DNA from: UMGS172 sp045546915
Lineage (GTDB): Bacteria > Bacillota > Clostridia > Oscillospirales > Acutalibacteraceae
NCBI GenBank assembly: GCA_045546915.1
Contig: JAZQDU010000005.1
Location: 1 to 43,997 of the forward strand
Direction of reading: 5' to 3'
DNA length: 43,997 nt
Shown: piece by piece, positions 1-7,251 of the stretch
Layout of the letters: each line of letters starts with the position of its first letter
How positions within the stretch are numbered: the first letter of the stretch is position 1
Made by a program: the position numbers and the translations under genes
Notes under the pieces: generated by a model
Told to the model about the DNA's origin: nothing
Database searches by the model: none
What the model saw: the letters and a program-made list of their open reading frames with translations, nothing else

Positions 1-9
1 TGAGAAGTT

Positions 10-240
10 GGCGTGATACTCTTAACGGAGTATCACGCCAGTTCTATTCGCCTGCGGCGAGTTCTATTGCTACGCAGTGTTATTCGGCTTACGCCGAGTG
101 ATATTTGCTTCGCAAGTTTATGGGCGAATAGAATATCACTGAAGCCACAAGGCTTCAATATCACTTTCTTTTGGAAATATCTCGCCACAGGCGAGGTTTT
201 TTCAAAAGAAAATATCACGCTGACTTTAGTCAGTATATCA
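10..240. repeat. Array of small hairpins with GTGATAT/ATATCAC linkers
   Basis: At least eight perfect or near-perfect hairpins are packed into 230 bases. They are 10-21/28-39 (12-bp stem), 48-52/56-60, 84-88/93-97, 105-108/112-115, 140-146/151-157, 165-173/203-211 enclosing 181-186/190-195, and 220-224/229-233. Stem sequences differ from one another. The short spacers are alike: GTTCTAT, GTGTTAT or GTGATAT on the left side, and AATATCAC on the right side. The arms 42-52 and 123-133 are perfect reverse complements, so 42-133 can also close into one branched structure. There is no coding support; the open frames across it are read-through of palindromes. The left edge of the element is cut by the window boundary. 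Confidence 0.8.
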
Positions 241-243
241 CTT

Positions 244-298
244 AACAGACAATAAGAAAGAGAAGACTCGTTAATATACGAATCTTCTCTTTTCTGTT
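244..298. terminator. Hairpin, possible terminator of lacZ
   Basis: A 10-bp stem (257-266 with 283-292) is extended by AACAGA/TCTGTT (244-249 with 293-298). On the minus strand it lies about 130 nt beyond the lacZ stop and is followed by a moderately T-rich stretch, so it may end the alr-lacZ transcript. Two further small hairpins, 309-314/319-324 and 329-334/339-344, fill the gap to lacZ. No gene is visible in 1-427. Confidence 0.45.
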
Positions 299-427
299 GT
301 TAGTGGGTTTGGGCTACTGCCCAACTGAATTTGTGCATACAAATGCGATGCTGGTTCTTAACAGAAACAGGTATGATTACAAATTTTCCGATAAGAACAA
401 CACCGATTTCCTCACTGTCCTTTTTTT

Positions 428-3400
428 TTATATACCGTTTGTAAAATTTCCATATTTTTGAAGCGGAATGATTTTTACACTAAAACTAAATTCATCTTCT
501 TTTAGTCGGTATTTTTCTAAAAGTTTTGGTCCGAAGGAGTTAGAGCCTAAGCCGCTAACTTTGTAGTTTACCGTGAATACAGTTTTATCTGATTCTGGCA
601 ATTCGAAGTTGTGCTTGCAGTCAGATAATTCTAATGCTGTGTAGGGTATGGCAGAAAACTCAAAACTTTCATCTTCGCTTAAAACCGCAAGCCCTGCACC
701 GTCGGCATTATGGACATATGCCCACACGGTGTTATAATGGTTTCCGCTTTCCTGTGGCTTTATGTACTGAGTATATTCGCGCGAAACCTTATTGCTGAAT
801 TTACCCATGTATGAAGCGTTGTGGCGGTCACAGTAGTTGTCAAACGGCCCAAAGCCAAAGAAATCTACTGTATCGAAAGTCTTTTCTAATTTAAACAGGA
901 CACCAAACCTCGGCAAGTAATCAAAAACATCAAAATTACTATCAAAACCACTGTCTTCGTAAGTATTACCATTAAAACGTAAGCCTTTGCCGATTTTGGC
1001 ATCAATATGAAGTGAAATTTTGCCGTTAGCAAAGATTGACCATTCGGCGGTTACGTTAAAGAGAGGATATTTAGACGGTGCTGCAATTATAAATTTGGAA
1101 ATTATAGAAATAAAACCTTCGTGCTCAGAAACAGTTGTTTCTTGTTCATAACATTTTGAGTGCTTGAGTCTTGCGTTGTTCCATTTTTCGGCCTCAAAGC
1201 GGTCGTTATCGGTAGGGGCTCTGTAAATTGTAAAGGTAGACGGTGCTTTAAGCAGTTCGGTGTCTGATACTTTAATAGAACTAAATCCACAATCAGCCTT
1301 GTTAAATGTGTACTCAAAGTTGTCACCAAATACACAAACAGTTGTATTGTCGTCAATGTAATTTACACTACCAAAGGGAATTTCGTCGGTGACATATTGC
1401 TCTGTAGGTAATTCATACTGTCTGAAACCTATAATTTCACCGTCGGGTATGCAGTTTACACCATAAGCAGTAAATATAAGCCTGATATAACATTTTCCCG
1501 CAGTCGGTAGGTTGTAGCCGATAACTATTCTCTCGCTCTTTTTAGGGGGAATAGGGAGTGAACCTAACGTTCCTGAGGATACAACATCACCGTTGCAGGT
1601 GAGTTCCCAGTTACTTTCAAGTCTTGACATATAACTGAAGTCATAATCGTTCTGAATTTCAAAAATTCCGCAAGTAAGGTCAATGGGAGTGATTTTAAAA
1701 GGTGCAATAATATTTTTATATTCCTTTAAACCGGGCATTGGCTTTTGGTCAGGTGATATAAGCCCGTCACAGCAGAAATTACCGTCGTGATATGTTTCAT
1801 TAAAATCACCGCCGTAAAAATATTTATTACGGCCCAAATCGTCTTTGCCTTTATAAATACCGTGATTATACCATTCCCAAATAAAACCGCCCATAAAACG
1901 GTCACTGCTGCCTATAACATCCCAGTATTCCTTAATATCACCGGGACCGTTGCCCATTGCATGGCTGTATTCGCACAAAACAAGCGGTTTGTTGAACTCA
2001 ATATCTTCAAAGTAATTAAGCAGGTTGTTAAGAACATTAGTATCTGCATACATAAAACTTACAACGTCTATGCAGTCGGGGTAATTGTTAACAATTACTT
2101 CAGCAGAATTTTTACTGCTTAAAACACTTTCGTAATGAATAAAGCGGGTAGGGTCGGCGTTTTTAACGCTTAAAGCCGCTTTTTCAATGTTACAACCATA
2201 TCCCGATTCGTTACCCAATGACCAACAAATGATAGAAGGATTGTTTTTAAAATTTTCCACCATAAACACGTTTCGTTCTACAATGTGTTTTTCCCAAATA
2301 TGGTCATTAGCAATAGTGTTTTTTACATTGCATATTATCGGAGCGTTTGTGTTATCAGGTGTTCCTACTTCGTGAGTTTCAAGGTCGGCCTCGCAGAAGA
2401 CATACATACCTAAAGCATCACAAAGTTGGTAGAATCTGGGGTCAAAGGGGTAGTGCGATGTTCTGACAGCGTTGATATTATTTCGTTTCATCAAAATAAT
2501 ATCTTTTTTCATATCGTCAAAACTGCAAACATATCCGAATTTTGCATTAAAATCGTGACGGTTAACACCTTTAAGTTTTATGGCACGACCGTTAAAACGC
2601 ATAACTCCTTTGTTTATTTCAATTTCACGGATGCCGAAAGGCAAGGTGATAAACTCATTAGCACTTTCGATAATAACAGTGTAAAGTTCGGGGTACTCGG
2701 CACTCCAAAGTCTGGGGTCGGCAACGGTGAACTCAGCATGTCCGCCATCGTCAAACATTGTGGCTTCAACCTTTTCACCGACAGAGTCAAATAAAGTTAT
2801 AATAGAATCGGCCGCTACGGCACAGTCGATGTCAATATTAACCTTTGCACTGCGGTAATCAGCAGAAAGGTCAGTTGTTATTCTGACGTCTTTTGTGTGG
2901 CCTTTTGGACGTACAAGCAGATAAACATCGCGGAATATACCCGACATTCTCCATTTGTCTTGTGCTTCCAAATATGAGCCGTCACACCACTTGCAGACTA
3001 TGGCAGTCAGACGGTTTTTACCGTATTTTAAGTGTTTTGTAACATCAAATTCGGTTGATAAATGAGAAATTTGAGTGTAACCAACAAACTCACCGTTTAA
3101 GTAAAGATACATACATGAATCTACACCTTCAAAAACGAGGTATTTGTTGTAGGTATCTATATCGTCGTTTATGGTAAAATCAATTGCATAAACGCCTGCG
3201 GGAGTGTTTTTTGGTACATTGGGAATATTGATAGGAAAAGCGATATCTGTGTTTAAATATTGCGGTTGGTCATAACCTAAGAGTTGCCAATTTGAAGGTA
3301 CAGGTATACGGTCCCAACCTGATATATTTGCATCAGCGTTTGTTATATCTGCGGGGATTTTTTCATAAGAGTCAAAGTATGAGAAGGCCCATTTACATCC

Positions 3401-3544
3401 CGACAGTAATTTAAAACGACTGCTGTTTTCACGTATGTTTGCCTTAGCCTCTTCGGGTGAACCGTAGGGTACGTAGTATGACCTTGGATTCTCAGTCCCA
3501 ATCCTGTTGTATGACACGTCGTTGTGATATCTTTGGCTAATCAT
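428..3544 (-). CDS. lacZ: Beta-galactosidase, glycoside hydrolase family 2
   Basis: Hydrolyses terminal beta-D-galactosides such as lactose in the cytoplasm; there is no signal peptide. At 1038 residues it has the length of LacZ-type GH2 enzymes (E. coli about 1024). The GH2 landmarks are in order: an N-terminal jelly-roll region, the (beta/alpha)8 barrel with the acid/base WSLGNESGYG (E446) and the nucleophile LVLCEYSHAMGNG (E525), then the C-terminal small-chain region. The start ATG has a strong SD (GGGAGG) and overlaps the alr stop as ATGA, so the two genes should be translationally coupled. No sugar permease or lac repressor lies nearby; galK is about 20 kb away. LacZ versus another GH2 beta-galactosidase is not separable here. 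Confidence 0.95.
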   Translation of the reverse strand: MISQRYHNDVSYNRIGTENPRSYYVPYGSPEEAKANIRENSSRFKLLSGCKWAFSYFDSYEKIPADITNADANISGWDRIPVPSNWQLLGYDQPQYLNTDIAFPINIPNVPKNTPAGVYAIDFTINDDIDTYNKYLVFEGVDSCMYLYLNGEFVGYTQISHLSTEFDVTKHLKYGKNRLTAIVCKWCDGSYLEAQDKWRMSGIFRDVYLLVRPKGHTKDVRITTDLSADYRSAKVNIDIDCAVAADSIITLFDSVGEKVEATMFDDGGHAEFTVADPRLWSAEYPELYTVIIESANEFITLPFGIREIEINKGVMRFNGRAIKLKGVNRHDFNAKFGYVCSFDDMKKDIILMKRNNINAVRTSHYPFDPRFYQLCDALGMYVFCEADLETHEVGTPDNTNAPIICNVKNTIANDHIWEKHIVERNVFMVENFKNNPSIICWSLGNESGYGCNIEKAALSVKNADPTRFIHYESVLSSKNSAEVIVNNYPDCIDVVSFMYADTNVLNNLLNYFEDIEFNKPLVLCEYSHAMGNGPGDIKEYWDVIGSSDRFMGGFIWEWYNHGIYKGKDDLGRNKYFYGGDFNETYHDGNFCCDGLISPDQKPMPGLKEYKNIIAPFKITPIDLTCGIFEIQNDYDFSYMSRLESNWELTCNGDVVSSGTLGSLPIPPKKSERIVIGYNLPTAGKCYIRLIFTAYGVNCIPDGEIIGFRQYELPTEQYVTDEIPFGSVNYIDDNTTVCVFGDNFEYTFNKADCGFSSIKVSDTELLKAPSTFTIYRAPTDNDRFEAEKWNNARLKHSKCYEQETTVSEHEGFISIISKFIIAAPSKYPLFNVTAEWSIFANGKISLHIDAKIGKGLRFNGNTYEDSGFDSNFDVFDYLPRFGVLFKLEKTFDTVDFFGFGPFDNYCDRHNASYMGKFSNKVSREYTQYIKPQESGNHYNTVWAYVHNADGAGLAVLSEDESFEFSAIPYTALELSDCKHNFELPESDKTVFTVNYKVSGLGSNSFGPKLLEKYRLKEDEFSFSVKIIPLQKYGNFTNGI

Positions 3545-4722
3545 AATAAACCTCCCAAATGTATAACATCTTTGTGTTTGCCGTTAGCAATATAGATACG
3601 GGGCATTCTGACCGATATGTTGCACATAATTTCATAAGCGATAGTGTTGTTTTCTGCGGCAATTTCATCGAACGTTACAGAAAGTCCGTTTTCATAGCCT
3701 ATAACCGTTACCTGTGTTCCAATTTCAACACCTTCAATATCGCTAATATCTACTGTCATTTGGTCCATGCAAACGCGTCCAATAATAGGAGCAAATTTTC
3801 CGTTTATAATAACATGTCCTTTGTTAGACATGTTTCTCGGATATCCGTCTGCATAACCGATAGATACAGTGGCTAATACCATTTCTTTAGTTGATACAAA
3901 GGTTCTTCCGTAACTAATTGATTGACCTGCTTCGATTTTTTTTATCATTGAAACCGTCGATTTTACATTCATAACAGGCTTAGGTTTAAATTTTACATCA
4001 AGACCGTTTGACGGAGCCACACCGTAAAGAATAATACCCGGTCTAATCAGATTACCTTCATCGGGATTTCTTAAGGTTGAGGCGGCAGAGTTAGAACAAT
4101 GGATAAACTTAAAATCATATCCTTTTTCTTTAAGTGCCATAACAGTTTTAGTAAAAAGTGAGTATTGCTTGTCACTATACTCAATGTCAGTTGTCTCATT
4201 GCTGTCGGCTGAAGAAAAATGAGTGAATATACCTTCGGCATTTAACGAGGGGAGGGATAAACAGTACAATATTTCATCAATTCTTAAGTTATCGTTGTTG
4301 CGGCAATTAAACCCGATTCTACACATGCCGGTATCGACCTTTATGTGAATTTTAATTTCGTAGTTGTTCTTAGATGCGGCATTTGAAAGACTTTCAGCGT
4401 ATTCTTTACAGTAGACAGCCTGTGTAATATTAAAAGCATAAAGTTGGTTGATATAATCAACAGGTGTAAATCCAAGTACTAATATGCTCTTGGTTATGCC
4501 GTGTTTTCTAAGCTTTATAGCCTCATCAATATTAGAAACTGCAAAACCTTCAGCACCGTTGCTTTCATAAAGTTCGGCTAAAATATCAGCACCGTGACCG
4601 TAAGCATCGGCTTTTACAACCGGCATAATTTTTCTGCCATTTGAAAGAGATTTAATATTTTCCCAGTTATAGAGTGCATTGTCGAGGTCAATCTCAGCCC
4701 AAGAACGTTTTAAAAATTCCAT
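3541..4722 (-). CDS. alr: Alanine racemase
   Basis: PLP enzyme that interconverts L- and D-alanine for peptidoglycan. The PLP-lysine signature VVKADAYGHGA lies near the N terminus (K37 from the start used), and the conserved GYADGYPR and GRVCMDQMTVD motifs follow. At 393 residues the length is typical. Two adjacent ATGs exist at 4725 and 4722; the AGGAG SD (4729-4733) is only 3 nt from the first and 6 nt from the second, so 4722 is preferred. It is the first gene of a two-gene unit with lacZ, behind the promoter at 4805-4833. Confidence 0.95.
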   Translation of the reverse strand: MEFLKRSWAEIDLDNALYNWENIKSLSNGRKIMPVVKADAYGHGADILAELYESNGAEGFAVSNIDEAIKLRKHGITKSILVLGFTPVDYINQLYAFNITQAVYCKEYAESLSNAASKNNYEIKIHIKVDTGMCRIGFNCRNNDNLRIDEILYCLSLPSLNAEGIFTHFSSADSNETTDIEYSDKQYSLFTKTVMALKEKGYDFKFIHCSNSAASTLRNPDEGNLIRPGIILYGVAPSNGLDVKFKPKPVMNVKSTVSMIKKIEAGQSISYGRTFVSTKEMVLATVSIGYADGYPRNMSNKGHVIINGKFAPIIGRVCMDQMTVDISDIEGVEIGTQVTVIGYENGLSVTFDEIAAENNTIAYEIMCNISVRMPRIYIANGKHKDVIHLGGLL

Positions 4723-4804
4723 CATCTGCTCCTAAAATTTAGTCCATTATTATTAAAACAAAAACACAATCCGACACAATTTTCAAATTTATTTATATAT
4801 TATT

Positions 4805-4833
4805 ATATTAATATTTATAATTAAAATAGTCAA
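4805..4833 (-). promoter_or_regulatory. Sigma-A-type promoter for alr-lacZ
   Basis: On the minus strand -35 TTGACT (4833-4828) is followed after 17 nt by -10 TAATAT (4810-4805). It is about 80 bases upstream of the alr start and just downstream of the terminator of the Cys-rich gene. Confidence 0.6.
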
Positions 4834-4842
4834 TAGAATTTA

Positions 4843-4881
4843 TAAAAAAAGAAACGGTCGGCACTTATCAGCACCGACCGT
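4843..4881 (-). terminator. Intrinsic terminator of the Cys-rich peptide gene
   Basis: ACGGTCGG (4854-4861) pairs with CCGACCGT (4874-4881). Read on the minus strand the stem is followed by TTCTTTTTTT. It begins about 15 nt after the stop of the 41-residue ORF, which supports that ORF being a transcribed gene. Confidence 0.85.
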
Positions 4882-4895
4882 GAAGAGAAAGGGAA

Positions 4896-5021
4896 TTAGC
4901 AGCAGCAGTTATCACCGCAGCCGTTACCGCAACCGTTGTTTCCGTTGCCACAGCAGCAGAATATGATTACGAGAAGAATAATAATCCAGCAGCAGTTGCC
5001 GGAACCAAAGCCGTTACACAT
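4896..5021 (-). CDS. Small cysteine-rich membrane peptide, 41 aa
   Basis: Not recognised as a named protein. The 41-residue product starts MCNGFGSGNCC, has a hydrophobic core WIIILLVIIF (residues 12-21), then CCC, and ends in a Gly/Asn/Cys tail closing with CCC. Eleven of 41 residues are cysteine. A single short membrane segment with a Cys/Gly/Asn tail is likely. The ATG has a near-perfect SD (AAGGAGG, then a 6-nt spacer), and a strong terminator follows the stop. Similar tiny Gly/Cys-rich membrane peptides occur in spore-forming Firmicutes (YjcZ-like proteins are one comparison), but homology is not claimed. Function could be spore/envelope-related or metal/redox-related. Confidence 0.75.
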   Translation of the reverse strand: MCNGFGSGNCCWIIILLVIIFCCCGNGNNGCGNGCGDNCCC

Positions 5022-5095
5022 GTGTTTTCCTCCTTTCGCGTCTTCTAAGACATCATATGTAAGATTTGCTAATTGGTGAAAGGTTTTATAATTAT

Positions 5096-5156
5096 AAAAA
5101 ATTAAGAAAATTAAAGAAAATAAGAGAAAATTAAAGGAAATTAAAGAAAATCAAAG
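5096..5156. other. Helically phased A-tracts (predicted curved DNA)
   Basis: A-tracts begin at 5096, 5107, 5117, 5127, 5138 and 5147, spaced 9-11 bp. They sit in a degenerate repeat related to GAAAATTAAAG. This spacing is the classical signature of intrinsic curvature. The tract lies between the divergent Cys-rich gene and the ctsR promoter. Confidence 0.55.
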
Positions 5157-5206
5157 ATATTTCAAGATTTTGAGGAGTTATTCAATTAATTTGATGTGAA
5201 TTTGAC

Positions 5207-5236
5207 TTTGACTTTCTTTGACCAAAGCGTTATATT
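5207..5236 (+). promoter_or_regulatory. ctsR operon promoter with CtsR operator
   Basis: The promoter is -35 TTGACT (5208-5213), 17-nt spacer and -10 TATATT (5231-5236). On the minus strand 5223-5207 reads GGTCAAA GAA AGTCAAA, which fits the CtsR heptad direct-repeat operator (RGTCAAA-NAN-RGTCAAA). A further GTCAAA copy adjoins at 5201-5206. The operator covers the -35 and the start of the spacer, as expected for autorepression of the clpC operon. Confidence 0.9.
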
Positions 5237-5261
5237 TATATCAAAGAAAGGAAGATGATTT

Positions 5262-5714
5262 ATGAGGCTAAGTGATTTTATTGCAAATGAAATTAACCGT
5301 ATGTTGGATGAATCAGAGCAGAATATTGCCGAGATTCAGCGAAACGATTTTGCGTCAAAAATTGGTTGTGTACCTAGTCAGATAAATTATGTTATTTCGT
5401 CAAGGTTTATTCCTGAACACGGCTATATGGTAGAGAGCCGTCGTGGTGGCGGTGGATATATTCGCATTAAGCGTGTAGTTCTTGATAAATCGTCTGCGTT
5501 AATGCATCTTGTTAATACCATTGGTAATGAAATTGATGAGGTTACTGCAAGGGTTGTTTTGGATAATTGCTTAAGAGGTGAACTTTTAAGCGAAAATGCT
5601 GTGAAACTAATGTCATCTGCAGTTTCTTCACCCGTTATGCGCGAGGTTCCGGTTATTTTACGTGACTGTGTGCGTGCCGCTATACTTAAACAGATGCTTT
5701 TATCTCAGATTTAA
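5262..5714 (+). CDS. ctsR: Heat-shock transcriptional repressor CtsR
   Basis: Represses clp heat-shock genes by binding tandem heptads; heat inactivates it, and the McsA/McsB/ClpC system clears it. The 150-residue protein has the family's length. It has an N-terminal winged helix (about 1-70) with the glycine-rich thermosensing wing RRGGGGYIRI (residues 60-69) and a C-terminal dimerisation region. SD AGGAAG precedes the ATG. It is the first gene of ctsR-mcsA-mcsB-clpC; its own operator lies directly upstream. Confidence 0.97.
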   Translation: MRLSDFIANEINRMLDESEQNIAEIQRNDFASKIGCVPSQINYVISSRFIPEHGYMVESRRGGGGYIRIKRVVLDKSSALMHLVNTIGNEIDEVTARVVLDNCLRGELLSENAVKLMSSAVSSPVMREVPVILRDCVRAAILKQMLLSQI

Positions 5715-5725
5715 GGAGGTATTTT

Positions 5726-6211
5726 ATGCTTTGTCAAAATTGTAAAACCAACGAGGCAACTTCGCATATACATTCGGTTGTAAACGGTGTTGTTCGTGAT
5801 ACTTATCTTTGCTCTCATTGTGCAGGTGCAATGCATAAAAGCACCGTATCCCATGATGATTTATTCCAATTATTGTCTTCTTTTTTATTAAGCGAACAAC
5901 GTGAAGAAAATAATGTTTTAAAGTGCGAATCATGCGGCACATCATTTGACCAGATTACTAAAAGCGGACGTGTTGGATGCGCATTATGTTACAAAACTTT
6001 TGCAAAACAGTTAGAACCGGCACTTGTAAGAATTCATGGCAGAACGAAACATATTGGTAAAAGTTTAAACGAAGAAAACAAGGCTTTGGGAGTAGTTAAA
6101 GAAGATAGAATTAATGCCTTGAAGGAAGAATTAAAAACCGCTATTGCCAATGAAGAATATGAAAAAGCAGCGGTTATCCGCGATAAAATAAGGCTTGAAA
6201 CGGAGGAATAA
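5726..6211 (+). CDS. mcsA: McsA, zinc-binding activator of McsB
   Basis: Partner that activates the arginine kinase McsB. The 161-residue protein has two zinc-binding cysteine clusters (C3/C6/C29/C32 and C67/C70/C85/C88) and a C-terminal UVR motif (about 130-161, ending YEKAAVIRDKIRLETEE), the usual ClpC/McsB-interacting helical hairpin. It starts 11 nt after the ctsR stop behind AAGGAGG, and mcsB follows 3 nt after its stop. Confidence 0.95.
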   Translation: MLCQNCKTNEATSHIHSVVNGVVRDTYLCSHCAGAMHKSTVSHDDLFQLLSSFLLSEQREENNVLKCESCGTSFDQITKSGRVGCALCYKTFAKQLEPALVRIHGRTKHIGKSLNEENKALGVVKEDRINALKEELKTAIANEEYEKAAVIRDKIRLETEE

Positions 6212-6214
6212 AAT

Positions 6215-7228
6215 ATGCTTTGGTATGAGCAGAAAAACTGGAGTCAGGCACTTAGTACACGTGTAAGGCTTGCCCGTAATGTTGATTCAATTCCGTTTCC
6301 TTCAAAGTTGACCAAAACAGAACTTAAAAACACTTGTGAAATGGTTGCCGATAAAATACTTGAGTGCGATTTTGACGGTGTAAAATTCCGCAAAATTGAT
6401 ATGCAAAGTCTTGGAGAACATGAGGTTTATTCGATGGTCGAGCGTCATGTTATCAGTCCTGATTTTGCATCTGACAGGGAAGGCAGAATATTGATGCTGA
6501 CCGACGACGAAACGGTAAGTATAATGATTGGCGAAGAGGACCATCTTCGTATTCAGGTTATCAAAAGCGGACTTTGTCTTAATGAATGTTACGAACTTTG
6601 TGATAGTATTGATACAAAGATATCTCAAAAAATCAACTTCGCATTTGATGAGCGATTGGGCTTTTTGACCGAGTGTCCTACTAATTTGGGAACGGGTATG
6701 CGTGCATCGGTTATGTTACATCTGCCTTTGCTTCACAATACCGGTGAACTAAAATCAATATCTGAGACCGTTGGTAAAATCGGTCTTACTTTCAGAGGCT
6801 TTTACGGTGAGGGCAGTAATTCGTCGGCGTATATTTACCAACTTTCAAACCAGATAACTTTGGGTGTTTCAGAAGCGCAAGCACTTGAAAATCTAAATAA
6901 TATTGCATTGCAGATAATCGATAAGGAAAATATGTCTTATAATTCACTTAATCGTCAAAAGTTAGAAGACAAGGTTTGTCGTTCGTTTGGCGTTTTAAAA
7001 TATGCTAAGTGCATTAATACCGAAGAAATGATGAATCATATTTCAATGTTGATGTTAGGCGAAAGAATGGGTGTAATTTCATTACCCGATTCGGTTGTAC
7101 CGATGAAATTATTTATAACTTCTCAACCTGCAATGTTAAAACGACTTTACGGTGAAATTGAGCCGAATGAAAGAGATGTAATAAGGGCAGAATTAATTAG
7201 AAAAGTTTTAAGTAGTGTTGAAATTTAA
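6215..7228 (+). CDS. mcsB: Protein-arginine kinase McsB
   Basis: Phosphorylates arginine residues of CtsR and of damaged proteins; phosphoarginine marks substrates for ClpCP. The guanido-kinase fold is shown by STRVRLARN (residues 14-22) and the CPTNLGTGMRASVMLHLP active-site segment. Near the C terminus ERDVIRAELI matches the RDxxRA phosphoarginine-sensing motif. At 337 residues it is slightly shorter than B. subtilis McsB (363). SD GGAGG precedes the ATG. Confidence 0.96.
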   Translation: MLWYEQKNWSQALSTRVRLARNVDSIPFPSKLTKTELKNTCEMVADKILECDFDGVKFRKIDMQSLGEHEVYSMVERHVISPDFASDREGRILMLTDDETVSIMIGEEDHLRIQVIKSGLCLNECYELCDSIDTKISQKINFAFDERLGFLTECPTNLGTGMRASVMLHLPLLHNTGELKSISETVGKIGLTFRGFYGEGSNSSAYIYQLSNQITLGVSEAQALENLNNIALQIIDKENMSYNSLNRQKLEDKVCRSFGVLKYAKCINTEEMMNHISMLMLGERMGVISLPDSVVPMKLFITSQPAMLKRLYGEIEPNERDVIRAELIRKVLSSVEI

Positions 7229-7251
7229 AAAACTTTTGGGAGTGATAATCT

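Noticed and set aside
1..240. CRISPR array
   Set aside because: Repeats are short, unlike each other and not separated by unique spacers of constant length; no cas gene is present.
13..255. Open frames on both strands across the left-edge hairpins
   Set aside because: They translate palindromic repeats, have no SD, and their residues mirror the hairpin structure; no protein family is suggested.
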